Shown one piece after another: positions 48,981-61,394 of a stretch of DNA of 64,000 bases. This DNA comes from Eriocheir sinensis (taxonomy: Eukaryota; Arthropoda; Malacostraca; Decapoda; Varunidae): the NCBI RefSeq assembly GCF_024679095.1, contig NC_066534.1:19186367-19250366 (forward strand), in the 5' to 3' direction. Each line of letters begins with the position of its first letter. Positions within the stretch are counted from its first letter, which is position 1. The notes under the pieces are model-generated. The model was not told the origin of the DNA and ran no database searches. It worked only from the letters and a program-made list of their open reading frames with translations. A program made the translations under genes and the position numbers.

Positions 48981-49033
48981 GAGGAGGAGGAGGAGGAGAA
49001 TGATGATGATGATGATGAGGAGGAGGAGGAGCA
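48901..49033. repeat. (GTA)n-(GGA)n-(ATG)n-(GGA)n compound microsatellite
   Basis: About 26 GTA units followed by short trinucleotide blocks. Confidence 0.96.
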
Positions 49034-49039
49034 ACGGGT

Positions 49040-49510
49040 TAACACCACCACCACCCACACATCACCCCGACTACAACTCCAGCGGTGGCAGTCTTGACGG
49101 AGTAGGAAAAAAGAATCAAGTATATTATCCCACGCGAGTGTGTCATGACGGCTCAGGTGGCGATGAGGGACGCAGGCAGGCAGGAGCGGTGCAGCAGCCT
49201 CCCCAGACACACCGCCACGACAACATTCCAGCGGTGGCGACGGTCGTGGCGGAGTGGAGGCATCTGCTGGAAGGAGCGGCCGGAGAGAGACGCGTCCCTC
49301 AAAACTACTCGCAGTCACGCCAACACCCCGGCCGCTGCACGCCACCCCGGCCCTCACACTCCTTCTTTGTGGCCTCAACGAGCACGGTGACAAAGGGCTT
49401 CCGCGGAACAGTAAGAGACAGCGGCAGGAAGAGGACTCCAGCTTGCGGTTATTGGCGGGGGACGAGGCTGGGAGGGCAGGACATACGAGAGAGGTCGGGT
49501 AGGTAGGAGG
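49040..49510. other. CpG-rich complex block
   Basis: Unique sequence with overlapping open frames on both strands. CAACATTCCAGCGGTGGC-like words recur at 49075 and 49222. It could contain an exon or promoter, but no splice-supported frame was found. Confidence 0.25.
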
Positions 49511-50039
49511 GCGGGCACAAGGGTACTTGCGCTGGAATTTACAATCATAAGTTGTGTTTTTTTCCTTGTTCCAGTGTCCTCGAGTACATTGCGTGGTGAG
49601 TGCAAGTGCTTGGCGGCTCTGAAACCCTCGTAGGACGCACGCAGTTATGAAAGGACGGAAGGGCTGAGGAAAGACGGCGAATGGAAGTGATAAGTAGGGT
49701 GGGGATGTGATGGACGTGTGTGTGTGTGTGTGTGTTTCAGAAATTTAGCCAAGTTGCACGTTTATCATCAGTACTAGACACATCGATAGGTACACCTCCC
49801 GTACCCCCCCCCCCCCCCGGTCCTCCTAAAATCAAACCGTATTCGGGTCCATACGTACGGTTTTGACACACCAATTACGTATCAATCTAGCGAGGAGAAG
49901 AAAGCCTGATATACGTAGGGGGCCTGTAGTAGAGACGATTTCGCTGTCCCTATAACCGCCCAGTGCACGACTCGCTGATTGAACCTTGGGTCTGACTTAT
50001 TGACGGGCGAGTGTGTGATTGACAAGCTTCCCCTCGAAA

Positions 50040-50440
50040 GGTAAATAGAAGATGGGTAACCACCACCACCACTGCCATCACTATCACCACAGCAGCCAAT
50101 TAAAACTACAGTAACAACACCACCACCACCACCGCAAATAATAACAACACTATCAACACCACCTCCACCATAACAACCACCACCACCAGTACTGCTCCCA
50201 CTGTCACCACCACCACCACCAAAACAACCACCACCACCAACACCTCCCCCAAAAGCCATTATATATACACCCAACAACCTAAACCAACCAAACACCACCA
50301 CCCTTACCACCACCACCACCACCAAAACAACCACCACCAGCAGCAACACCTCCCCCAAAAGCCATTATATATACACCCAACAACCTAAACCAACCAAACA
50401 CCACCACCCCTACCACCACCACCACCACCTCCCGCTCACG
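50040..50440. repeat. CAC-rich repeat with a 106-bp duplication
   Basis: CCATTATATATACACCCAAC occurs at 50256 and 50362 inside CCA/CAC-rich sequence. The glycine-rich minus-strand frame across it is a by-product. Confidence 0.88.
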
Positions 50441-50640
50441 CCTTTGATCACGGCCGCTTCGTCAGCCTGGCCGTCCATCCCTTCTGGAAATGTGGCCTTA
50501 ACGACCCCCGGCCAAACATCATCACCATCACCAGCCCCGCAAAGTTAGAATCGTCCACAATTTGCACGCGCGCGGAGTGATGAAACTGATAACGTTGGGG
50601 CGGGGCGGGGCGGGGTAGGGGCAAAGAGGGGCATTGGGGT
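50441..50640. promoter_or_regulatory. Complex unique island
   Basis: GC-balanced unique sequence (TTTGATCACGGCCGC, ATTTGCACGCGCGC) between repeats; candidate regulatory DNA only. Confidence 0.2.
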
Positions 50641-50838
50641 AGTACAGTCAGCGAGCCTCCACAAACACAGACGGAATAGCGGGAGGAATGACTCGTTTTC
50701 TGGGGTCATGCATCAAACTTTTGCCCATACGCCCGTGTTGTGGTGTGTTGTGGATCGGTGTTGGGCTAGTGGCTACGAAATGTGTTTGTGTGGGGGTTGG
50801 GGGTGGAGGGTATGGGCAGGGTGGGGTGGGGGTGGGAG

Positions 50839-50987
<149 letters not shown>

Positions 50988-51289
50988 CTCTCTTATACAA
51001 AGTCACGCGAAGGCACAAAAAAATAGATGAAGAGAAAGATACCGCCAGAGTGTTGAGGATGATAAACGCCTTTTTTCAACAAACTAGAAGGAGGCGGCCA
51101 ATCCATCACCTATTAATGCATATCATTACGCCGGGCGACGCTTCACGCATAAAGAACAATTTCCCGGTGACTGAGGACCCGACCCGTCATGCGTGCTGGC
51201 TGGCGTCCGGGAATCAGGTTACTGAAGTATATTTCATGAGGTATATGAGACACTGGACCTTGAAAACCTGCAACCATGTTTTGGAGTCC

Positions 51290-51645
51290 TGTTTTCATGG
51301 AGGTTTGTCTTTTTTCTCTCTATTGTCGGTATTCTCAGACGCTTCCGCCTCTCACAGTATCTATTTACAAAGTTCTAAAAGGAGATAAAGCAAGTATGGA
51401 CACGTGGCACGCCTCCTGGACGTCCTATGCATGTGGGAAAGTTGCTGTACGAGACAACCCTGAGTGGAGGAGACCAAGGGGACGCCCACGTAACTCATGA
51501 CTGGGCCAAGTTGATCAAATCCTGCCACGAGGGACCTGGGATGGACAGGGCAGCAGCGTGGGAGCTCGCTCGGGGAGATCATCGGGAGTGGAGGCGGGGA
51601 GTGAGTGAAGCGACGCACCCACAGGCACATGCTCCTCCATTAAGT
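51290..51645 (+). mobile_element. LINE C-terminal fragment
   Basis: Frames read WRRPRGRPRNS, then W-x-KLIKSCHEGPGMDRAAAWEL and ARGDHREWRRGVSEAT. These match the C-terminal 'GRPRNTWL..V......GM....AW.LA.D...WR..V' tail common at the end of non-LTR element ORF2 proteins in arthropods. A frameshift separates the two parts (near 51490). A scrap of family A-like sequence precedes it. Confidence 0.7.
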
Positions 51646-51899
51646 TAGTTAGTAGTTATCTATTATATACGAAAATAAGACTGTCAATGAGTTTATTTCA
51701 TGCAAGGAACTCAGTCAATTGAATTTATCTACTTTTTATAATCTATCTATGTATATATATATATACCTATATATTTTTTTTTTTTTATTCTGGGAACTGA
51801 TCACTCCGTTCACGCGGAGAATCCAATCAGTTTTCCATACGGGTAAAAACAAGGTGAGAAAAATACGAGTAGCTCATTTTTATTTATTTAATGACACAG

Positions 51900-52085
51900 T
51901 GAACATTTTTGTGAAGATATATATTGTTCATTTTTTTTGTAAAGATATATTGCACATTTTTAGTAAATATATATATCGCACCATTTTGAGTTCAGATTCA
52001 TCGTTTTTTAGTTCAGAAATATTGGACAGTTGTGTGTGCAAAGATATAATGGGCATTTTTTAGTAAAGACATATTGCCCCTTTTC
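51900..52085. repeat. Degenerate AT-rich tandem repeat, about 40 bp
   Basis: TTTTTTAGTAAAGA.ATATTG-like words recur about five times. Confidence 0.6.
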
Positions 52086-52840
52086 ATTATGATGCAAGCC
52101 GGCGAGGCTCTTCACCGAGGGCCTGAGAAAGGAGGAGGCTACGCAAGCGGTTCGTTCTTTGGCGTTGGGTCGGAGCGTGCCGAGGGGCCAACCAGCCGGC
52201 TACACCTTCCTCGTCAGCACACTCTCAAGGGCCGCCGCTGTTGTTTCTGGGGCCTTGTTTCGGGGTGACAAGATCGATGGCGCCGCGGCCCACTCTACAT
52301 CAGCGATCGGCTCCCTTAATGAAATCGTTGCTCGCCGCGCACACAACGGGGCTGCCGCGGGATGGACGTCGCCGATAAACATAAATACAGCCTCTGCGAC
52401 GCCGCCCATTCTCGGCTCCACACTAATTGGATGCCGCCGCCGTGACCCGCGAGACGTACGGCCACTTAGGGGAGACGCGCCTCTAATCTTGGCGGCGTAC
52501 GTTTCCTTCGACTGTCAGCAAGCGCCTTTTAGATCTAATCACGAGGGGGCCGCGACTTGTTATCTCTCAGCCTTGACGTCGCACCTCACTCCTTCCCTCC
52601 CTCATCCCCGCTCTTACTCCCCCCCACCGCGGCCATGGCAGGGCAGGACGCGTCGTAGGATGTATATGTTAATTGTGGATCACCCGCGGCTCTAATATTC
52701 CCCGTAAACAAGTTTCCCGATATAATATGTAATGGCGTTTGTGGCCGCGACCCGACGTTGACCGAGTTACGAGAAGCTTAGTCAGATCAGAGCCAATGGC
52801 GTGGGAAGGTAATGACCGTGGCCGCAGCTGCCCGACGCGA
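52086..52840. promoter_or_regulatory. CpG-rich, repeat-free island; candidate regulatory element or exon
   Basis: About 750 bp of complex sequence with several homeodomain-type cores (CTTAATGAAATCG, CTAATTGGATGCC, GTTAATTGTGGATC, TCTAATCACG). A 178-codon frame at 52159-52695 on the + strand is open but resembles nothing known and includes low-complexity ends. Its composition stands out from the simple repeats on both sides. Confidence 0.3.
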
Positions 52841-52844
52841 CCTG

Positions 52845-53650
52845 GCTACTGTTTATTGAGCCTCATCAATGACCTCAGCATTGTTAACTTGTTGTAAAGG
52901 ACTTTTCGCAGCGCCAAAGAGTGACACTAAGTGATGTGACTGTTTACTGAGCCTCACAGACGACCTAAAGTACTTATCGCGGCGCTTAAGAGTGACACTA
53001 ACTGAAATATCTATTGATCGGGCCTCATCAATGACCTAACCATAGTTAACTTACTACAAAAGACTTTTCTCGGCTCCGAAAAGTGACACTAAGTGATGTG
53101 GCTGTTTATTGGGCCTCACAAACCACCTAAGTGTGATTTACGTACTCTACCGAACTTTTCTCGTCGCTAGAGAGTGACACTGACTGATGGGACTGTTTAT
53201 CGGGCTTCACAAACGACCTAAGCGTGATTAACTTGCTGTAGAGGACTTTTCTCGACGCCAAAGAGTGACACTAACTGATTCAACTATTTACTGGACCTCA
53301 CAAACGCCATCAGTAGGATTTACACACTTTACCGAACTTTTCTCGCACACTACAAGGCGACAGTAATGGATTTGAATGTTAATCAGACTTTGCAAACTAG
53401 GTACAGATAATCAGCTTGCTTCAAACGACTTTCTCCGCGCCAAAACGAAGCAGTAACCAGCGTGACTCTTTACGGAGCCTCACTAACCACCTCAGCGTGA
53501 TTAACACACTTTACCGAACTTTTCTCACACGACAGTAACTGATTGGAATGTTTAGCAGGCCTTGCAAACCAGATACAGGTGACTAACGTGCTTCAAACGA
53601 CTTTTTTTCCGCGCGCAAACGAGGTAGTAACTGATTTTATTTGTTTACTG
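52845..53650. repeat. Decayed tandem array, about eight units of 70-115 bp
   Basis: Each unit contains TGTTTA.TG.GCCTCA, then AC.ACCTAAG.GTGATTAAC, GACTTTTCTCG and GAGTGACACTAACTGAT. Units become more diverged to the right. No coding frame. Confidence 0.88.
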
Positions 53651-54187
53651 GAGAGGTGGGGAGGAGGAAGTGGAGGACAGTTATGACAGATTACGATGAC
53701 GATACGATGATAGTGATGATGATGATGACAACGAGGAATAAAACGAGAAGATTTATGATGAAAAATAGGATGAGAATGAAAAGATTTGTACGGACAGAAA
53801 CAAAGAAGGGGAGGTCAAAAGAGAGGTCAATTTCGGGTGGGAAGGTGTCAGATGCTCTCCTCTTGAAAGACAGACAAACGCGAGATGATCGAGAGGCTTT
53901 TCATAGGATTTTACTTCGCGCCAAAAGAGCAAAAGCGGCGCCGGCAACTTCTTTATATTGTTACCGCCCACTTACCGTCACCATTTGGCCCGAGTGACGG
54001 CGGTTTGCAGGGCGTTACGAGAGGCATTTAGAGCTGGTGCGTTTTCCTTGGCGAGGCGACGGCGGCGGGGCGGGTGGGGTGAAGGGGGGTACTTAGCTAA
54101 TCATGCAAATCAGCCCCACTAACAGTACCACCCACTCGCTCTGGCTGATCCTCCCTCCCTTCTCCTCCTTCCTCTGACTGACACGCA
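53651..54187. other. Mixed sequence with octamer motif
   Basis: GATGA-rich start (53690-53780), then CpG-rich 53930-54120 containing ATGCAAAT (54103-54110), the POU octamer, next to GCTAATC. Regulatory role is speculative. Confidence 0.25.
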
Positions 54188-54189
54188 GA

Positions 54190-54230
<41 letters not shown>
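54188..54230. repeat. (CA)n microsatellite
   Basis: About 20 CA units. Confidence 0.95.
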
Positions 54231-54524
54231 CATCCACCACACGAGCTAAGCGAAATCCCCCAAACTTTGCCAGAAAACATAACGGCGCGCGAAACACAGG
54301 CAAGGAAAATCTCAGGCTCAGTGGAAATGGCAAGGAGAGGGAGACACACACAGACAGATTGGGAGTAAAAAAGTTTCTTAAATATGATGAAGGAAAGAAA
54401 AAGAACAACAACAACAACAACAACGAGATGATTTCAAGACGAGGAAGGAAAGGAGAAAGGATGGAAGACGAGGATGTGGAGCATGAGGAGGTAGAAATAG
54501 ATAGAGAAAGATAGATAGATAGAA

Positions 54525-54965
54525 AAGAGGTTGTTGGGGTTATACAGTTAAGATTTAGAAGGGGTTGCAGGGTTAGGACAAGGATAGAAAGGGGTTATTC
54601 CAGTAGGGTTGCATAAAATCGAAATCTAGAAGGGGTTGAGGGAGTTGTCTCTGCAGTGTCTCGTATGGGGTTAGGACAAAGATAGATGGAGGTTAGTGTA
54701 TTGGGGTTATATAAAGTTGAAATAGCATTGGTTGTGTGGGGTTGTGGGTTGCCTCTGTATTACCTGATGTGAGGTTAGGATAGAGAAAAGAGGTTAGCGA
54801 GACGAGGTTATAAAATTGAGAGAGGTTACTGTATTGGAGTTATCTAGTTTGTGTTGTGGGGTTGTGGGTTGTCTCTACCTTTCCTGGTGTGGGGTTAGGA
54901 TGGTGATAGAGGGAAGGGTTAGTGTAGGGCAGGGGTTGCGTGCGGGGGAGGGGGGGGGGTCGTCT
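54525..54965. repeat. Decayed tandem array, about four units of 110-125 bp
   Basis: GGGGTTAGGA..AGATAGA, GGGGTTATA.A and GGGGTTG.GGGTTG.CTCT recur in order. Confidence 0.75.
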
Positions 54966-55117
54966 CTGGCCTGGCTGGCGTGGGTTATTGCGGCCGAGGT
55001 GCTGCGGCTGCCAAGCGGTCGCCGCCTAACAAGACAAAAGATGACCGTCCGCCGCGCCGCCTCGAGTTACGGTCACCCGCTTCTTTCCGCGCCGCTGTTG
55101 TTACTGAGCCCTTCATG

Positions 55118-56530
55118 ACGAGGACGAGGAGAGGGGGAGAGGAGGGAGAAAGAGATGAAGGGAAAGAAAGGAGAGAGAAAAGGGGGCGGGAGGAAGGGAA
55201 AGGAGGGGAATGGAGAGCGGAGGGAGGAGGAGAATGAAAAAGAGATGAGGAGAAAGAGAAAGAAGGGAGAGGAAAAAGAAGGGGAAAGAAAGGGGAGGGG
55301 AAACGGGTAAGAAAAAGGGAAAAGGAAAGGAAGAAGAAAGGAAGAGAAGGGAAGGGGGAAGAGGCAGAAGAGGGCAATGAAGGAAGATATAATGTGAAGA
55401 AAGGAAGAAGGGAGAGAAGAAGGGTAAGAGGAAGGGAGGAATGGAGAGGGGAATGACAGAAGAGATAGGACGAAAGGCAGAGAGGGAGAAAGAGGGAGAG
55501 GGTAAGAGGAAGTGAAGGAAAGAGGGAAGAGAAATGAGAGGAAAGGAAGAAGGGGAGGAAGGAAGGGTATCAAGGAAGGAAGGAAGGAAGGGACAAAGGA
55601 ATGAAAAAAAGAGAGATAAGGAGCAAAAATGAAGCCAGGAAAAGAGAGGAGGAGGAAAAGGAAGGAAAGTCGGAAGGAGAAGAGACAAGATTATGAGAGA
55701 AAATGGGAAGGAAGAAAAGAGGAAAGCGGAGGAGATAGAAGAAACTGAAGAAAATGGAGGGAGAAAAAGGAAAAGAGGGAGGTAAATAATATAGGAGGAG
55801 GAGGAGGAGGAGGAGGAGAGAAAAGAGGGGAGAGAAGAGGAGATATTAAAGGGAAACAACAAGGAAGGAAAAGGAAGAAGAGGGGAAGGAGGAAACAAAA
55901 GATGGAGGAGAGAAGAGAGGAAACAGCGCATAGAAAAAAGGAGGTATGGAGGGAAAAGGGAGATTAAGGGAGATACTATGAGAGGAAAAGTGGAGAGAGA
56001 GAGAGGGGAGGAGGAGGAGGAGGAGGAGGAGGTGGAGAAGTGGAAGAGTGGAGAAAAGTAAACGCAATCGAGAGATTCAGGTGGAGGAAAGCAATTGGAA
56101 TGTGGAGGTAAGTGGACAGGCTAACGTATGTGGGAGGAGGAGGAGGAGGAGGAATGGAAGAGTGGAGGAAAGTAAACGTAATGGAGAGATTTAGGTGGAG
56201 GAAAGCAATTGGAATGTGGAGGTAAGTGGACAGGCTAACATATGTGGGAAGAGGAGGAGGAGGAGGAGGAGGAGGAGGAGGAGGAGGAGGAAAGCACGGG
56301 AAATATGACGCTCTAAAAAATATATAAACAGTAAATCTACGAAGATGAGGAAGAAAAAAAAAGAGAACAAAAAGAAAAGTGAGAAATGTCGCCGCAGAAT
56401 GAAAAGGAAAATAAGGATAAATGAAAAGGAAGGAAGAGGAGGAGGAGGAAGAGGAAGAGAAAAAAGGGGAGAAAAGGGAAAAAAGGAGGACTAAAGGAGA
56501 AAGGTGTGAAAAGACTTAGGAAGACTTAAA
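55118..56530. repeat. 1.4-kb polypurine tract
   Basis: Nearly all purines on the + strand (GGAAG, GGAGA, GAAAG). It contains a 114-bp tandem duplication (GGAAGAGTGG at 56042 and 56156) and (GGA)n blocks (55798-55815, 56010-56032, 56240-56290). The 272-codon minus-strand frame across it is only translated CT-rich sequence. Confidence 0.93.
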
Positions 56531-56537
56531 AACACAC

Positions 56538-56570
<33 letters not shown>

Positions 56571-56586
56571 GGTGGTAGTAGTAGTG

Positions 56587-56634
<48 letters not shown>

Positions 56635-56806
56635 TTACCAGTAGTAGTAGTTGTATCAGCAGCAGTCCCAATAGAAACAGAGGTATATGACACCAACACC
56701 AGCAGCACAATTGTAGTTGCAGTCGCCGCGGCAGGAGCGAGAATAACAACACGCAAGAGCGGGGACGGCGGCGTGATAAATGCATCTGACAGAGAGAGAG
56801 GGAGGG

Positions 56807-56837
<31 letters not shown>

Positions 56838-56849
56838 GAGAGAGAGAGC
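56538..56849. repeat. (AGT)n and (GA)n microsatellites
   Basis: (AGT/GGT)n at 56538-56652 and interrupted (GA)n at 56788-56849. Confidence 0.95.
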
Positions 56850-56959
56850 AGTGAAAGGTGGAACACAACTGCGGCGAGAGTGAGGATGGTGGGGAGGGAG
56901 AGGGAGTAAACAGAGACAAAGAGAGAGGGAAGGGGGTATACAATTACGGTGACCGATAG

Positions 56960-57540
56960 ACAATAACTACATCAGAACACTTAACGAAGCTACACCATAC
57001 AAACGTACACTCCTGCCGTCTTTCCTTCTCCTTCACCTGTACCTCCACCATGCACTATCCCCCTATAGCTAAAAATAATACCTACCTAAAATCTCGTACC
57101 TTTTAAAGTTCGACATATTCCAGACGTGACGACGAAAAGTGAGAAGAAAATTGTCCATGGTTAAAAATACATGCCGACAAACTCCCACCTTTTAAACGCT
57201 CGCATATTCCAAAAGTTACAAATCCATCTTTTACCATCCCGCGCCGCGCACACATCTCACTAAATTAGTCCCGATCATTAACAGTTCACTCCTCCGATCT
57301 CTATCCCTCACGCCCCCGCTCCAATCACCGCCACCCCATTCCCCAATCCCCCCCCCCCCCCACGACAGTGCAGCAACGTAGTACAGACGGATCGAGCAGC
57401 GCGGTGATTACCCGGAATTTCACTGATTAAAGACGCTAAGATATGCAAACCTCGGCCCGGAAAATTCACTCTTCGGCCGGTCCTCCTCCTCCTCCGCCGC
57501 CGCCGCCGCGCCAAAATCATTTCCCGAGCGCTTCCTTTGC
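56960..57540. other. No gene recognised
   Basis: Two parallel blocks sharing CTTTTAAA..TCG.CATATTCCA (57108, 57192). 57380-57530 is CpG-rich and complex. Confidence 0.4.
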
Positions 57541-57689
57541 ACCGGCGCTCCTGCCTGTGTTACTGATGCTGGTGGTGCTGGTGCTGCTGCTGCTGGTGCT
57601 ATTACTGCATCGATTTATATTTCTGTTTTTTGCTCTTATTGATACTGATGTTGCGAGTAGTGTTTATGCTTGATTTTAGGACCGTTGCT

Positions 57690-57700
57690 TCTACTACTAT

Positions 57701-57741
<41 letters not shown>

Positions 57742-57918
57742 TTACTACTGCCACTGCCACTTCTACTGCCACTACTACCGAAAACCTCCACAGTTAGTAA
57801 ATGATATGGTAAAAATACATATTACCATCTCTATTCTCTATTACTCTACCTTCTCCTCCTCCTCCTCCTCCACCTACTACTACTACTACTACTTCTACTA
57901 CTGCTGCTGCTGCTGCTA
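57690..57918. repeat. (ACT)n, (CTC)n and (CTG)n microsatellites
   Basis: Several short trinucleotide blocks. Confidence 0.93.
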
Positions 57919-58189
57919 TCCTTACTCCTGCTTAAGAATAGACAGCAAAGGGTCAGCAATAGCCCGCTCAGATCCTAATCCCAAGTATTTGATCTTATCC
58001 CCCGAGCTACACTTTCCTAGCAATGGTTCCTGTGCCTCGCGAGACTGTATTTTCCCTTTAGTATCACGGCGCGAAATTTCCGTGTAGAATCAAATCTCTG
58101 TTGCAAAAGCGCCCGAGCGAATTCCGGCGTTCACGGGAGAGATAATGTTGTCGCTTCATGGCGCGGCTCGGCTCGGCTCGGCTTGACTT

Positions 58190-58675
58190 GGTTCTGCTCG
58201 GTTTTCCTGTCTTTTCTTCTTTTCCCTGATTTCCTCTTCTTTAGTTTCCTTTTTCCTCTCTTCCTCTCTGTTTTCCTCTTATTTCTTTCTTCTGTGTTCT
58301 TTGTCTTCATTATTTTCCTTGGCATTCTTTTCTATTCTCTTCTTCTCCTCTCTGTTTTCCTCTTTTTTTTCTCTTTTCTCTGTTCTTTTTCTCCCCATGT
58401 TTCCTCTACTCTAGTTTCCTCTTTCCTCTCCTCTGCTCTGTTTTCCTTTTTTCTCTATTCTTTTCTTCCTTGTTTTCCTCTATTCTAGTTTCCTCTTTCC
58501 TCTCCTCTGCTCTGTATTCCTTTTTTCTCTTCTCTATTCTTTTCTTCCTTGGTTTCCTCTACTCTAGTTTCCTCTTTCCTCTTTTCTCTCTTCTTTTTCT
58601 TCCCTGGTATCGTCTGTTCAAGTTTCCTCTTTCCTCTTTGCTTTTCCACTTTATCTTTCTTTCTCTGCTACCACC

Positions 58676-58748
<73 letters not shown>

Positions 58749-58930
58749 TCCTTGCTCTCCTCTGTTTTCCTCCGTTCTGTGTTTTTTTTCTCTCTCTTCC
58801 CTAGTTAACTTTTCTTTCCTCTCCTCTTCGCTTCTCTACCCTCTCTCTCCACTCCCCTATCCTTTGCTCTACTTTTCCCTCTTCTTTGTTTTTCTCTCTT
58901 TCATCTTCTCATTCTCAACCTTACCCTCGT
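58190..58930. repeat. Pyrimidine-rich tandem array with (CT)n
   Basis: GTTTCCTCTTTCCTC-like units recur at about 75-80 bp (58410, 58488, 58568, 58621); (CT)n of about 33 units spans 58679-58745. Confidence 0.88.
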
Positions 58931-59072
58931 ACTCCACTTCGTCTTTAGCAACGCGCATATCCTTCTCCATCTCCTCTTCCTCCTCCTCCTCCTGCTCCTC
59001 CTTCTTCTCGCCCTCATACTCATTCTAATATTCAACGCATACTCAACCTCCTCCGGCACTACTACTACTACC

Positions 59073-59077
59073 ACTAT

Positions 59078-59112
<35 letters not shown>
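59073..59112. repeat. (ACT)n microsatellite
   Basis: About 13 ACT units. Confidence 0.94.
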
Positions 59113-59357
59113 AACTTACTGCCACTATTACAAACACTTCCAAACCCCACCATCTCTACTACCATCTCCCTCCCTCCTTCACTTCCTCTCCTCTATCGCC
59201 CAACCTCGTCCCGCCCCGCCCCGCCCCGCCCAACCCACGAGGGAGAGAGAGAGAGCGGGGAGGAGTTAACTTGTTGTCACACGGAACACGACAATACCGG
59301 GATGTGACGGAACATTACGGGCGCTAACGGGGGCGAGCTGAATATGGCCCGTGATCC

Positions 59358-59362
<5 letters not shown>

Positions 59363-59401
<39 letters not shown>

Positions 59402-59428
59402 ACATACACATATTGGCGGCCGTGTTGC

Positions 59429-59512
<84 letters not shown>
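59363..59512. repeat. (CA)n, (GT)n and (GA)n microsatellites
   Basis: CA 59363-59404, GT 59429-59445, GA 59444-59512. Confidence 0.96.
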
Positions 59513-59515
<3 letters not shown>

Positions 59516-59739
59516 ACGAGAAAGAGAGAAACGAGAAAGAGAGAAAAGAGAAATAGAGAAACGAGAGAGAAAAGAGAGGCAATGCTGACGTAGAAATGAA
59601 AGCTAAAGAGTAAAAAAGAAAAAAAAAGATAGAAGTAAGGAGATAGACAAAGATACATAGACGGAGACAGACAAAGACACAGACACAGAAACAGACACCC
59701 AAACACCCATACACAGAGGTAGGGCACAGAAGGGTCAAG

Positions 59740-60570
59740 GCAAGCGTGGGTGGGTGGTTGAGTTCCCCTTACCAGACCGCTCCCGGATGAGCCTGAGTAA
59801 GTAGATGGTGGGCGAGAAAAAGAGGAAAGTCAGACAGCGGGGACACACACTCCACACTAAGCAAGGCCTCCACTCTGCTATTTCCCTTTTACTCCACATA
59901 TACTTACCCTCCCTCTCTCCATCCTCTCCCTACACTCAAGATTCCTTCTCTACATTCCTCTAACGTTACTGTTTCTACACTCATATGAACTTTTCCTTTT
60001 CTTCTTCCTCATGCAACTCACATTCTACTCAGCTATTTCCCTTTTGCACCACATATACTTATAAGAGAGTACGGACGACCCCTGGGGATATCTGTTACTG
60101 GCTCGTATATGTATGTGTCCGTTAATGTATGTGTTTATGTAGGTGTGTCTTCTCTCTTTGCATCTCTTGTGTATTGCCTTGCTGTTCACACTCCTCCTCC
60201 ACTGCCTCCTACCCCGCTTTTTCTTCCCCTTGTTCTAGTTCTTGTTATTTTTGTTATTTTTGTTGTTCCTCTGACCTTACTTCTCCTACGCGTTCTCCTC
60301 AGGGTCAGTCTTTCCTATCCAACTCTGCGGTGCAAGAAGTGACTCGCATCTCTGGTTTCTCATCAACAGACTTATTAGTGAGGGTCGTTCAGTGTGTCTG
60401 GCCGAGTACTTAATATTTTTTGGGGGGACTTCTTCATTAATTGGCGTCGGAGTGTTCATCTTTTTTCTATCAGCACCAGGTCATTGCGCTCTCCTCGCCT
60501 GCACGAGACTGGCCAGTGGAGTGTGTCACTTATTCCGAATTTTAATAAGGCAGCGATAACCGGAATATTA
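59740..60570. other. No gene recognised
   Basis: Unique sequence; TATTTCCCTTTT.C.CCACATATACTTA occurs twice (59879 and 60035), marking a local duplication. Confidence 0.45.
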
Positions 60571-60575
60571 GTGAA

Positions 60576-60578
<3 letters not shown>

Positions 60579-60609
<31 letters not shown>

Positions 60610-60774
60610 TAAGGTGACATTTCTGGACCAACTTGAGTTCAAAATTTAATTCCTCTTCCGAAGCTAACACAACACTGAAAACAACTGCTGGCGCTCCTCC
60701 TCCTGCACCTCCTCCTCCTCCTCCTCCTCCTCCTCCATCTCCTCCTCCTCCTCCTCCTCCATCTCCTCTTACAT

Positions 60775-60852
<78 letters not shown>

Positions 60853-60940
60853 TGCTACTACTACTACTATTAAGAGTATAGACAATAGCAGATATAGCAA
60901 TAATCATGGTAATAATAATAATAATATAAATGATAATAAC

Positions 60941-61016
<76 letters not shown>

Positions 61017-61030
61017 GTGATGATAATGAC

Positions 61031-61063
<33 letters not shown>

Positions 61064-61118
61064 AAGAAGAAGAAGAAGAAGAAGAACAACAACAACAACA
61101 ACAATAACAACAACAACA
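60579..61118. repeat. Microsatellite block: (CT)n, (CTC)n, (ACT)n, (ATA)n, (ATG)n, (AAG)n, (AAC)n
   Basis: Seven different repeat types lie almost end to end: CT 60579-60607, CTC 60699-60770, ACT 60774-60846, ATA 60912-61015, ATG 61018-61062, AAG to 61085, AAC to 61118. Confidence 0.96.
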
Positions 61119-61227
61119 GCGACAGAAAGGACAGCCACACACAGAGGGCTTTCTAATGGGCTAATGTGTCGGCGGCACGTGGGCGCTCGTGAATAAGTCA
61201 AGTGTTTACAGGTCCCGGCGTTGCAAG

Positions 61228-61314
61228 CCTAAAGACCCGTCTACACTGAAAAACCTCGTTTTTCAACACGTTCATTCAACACATCATGATGCACAGTGTG
61301 GACGGGCCTTAAGG
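61228..61314. mobile_element. Very short inverted-repeat element (MITE-like, about 87 bp)
   Basis: Left end CCTAAAGACCCGTCTACACTG-type and right end CAGTGTGGACGGGCCTTAAGG-type are inverse copies of about 21 bp; the interior is about 45 bp of AT-rich sequence. Confidence 0.65.
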
Positions 61315-61394
61315 ATGACGCAGGTAAATAGCTTATGTTCATCTATGGGCCTCAGAGACACTCCAGACAAACATGAATACCCGCCACCGTGAAG

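Noticed and set aside
48069..49058. Minus-strand frame of 329 codons, the longest in the window
   Set aside because: Composed of Leu/Ser/Pro-rich translation of polypurine and (GTA)n sequence; low complexity throughout.
49882..50358. Glycine-rich minus-strand frame, possible cuticle or antimicrobial protein
   Set aside because: Driven by CAC repeats and a 106-bp duplication; no signal-peptide exon or splice sites identified.
52159..52695. 178-codon + strand frame as a gene
   Set aside because: No homology recognised, no convincing start or splice context, and CpG-rich sequence lowers stop frequency; kept only as a complex island.
55113..55931. Minus-strand frame of 272 codons
   Set aside because: Translation of the polypurine tract's CT-rich complement; stops (TAA, TAG, TGA) are depleted by composition alone.
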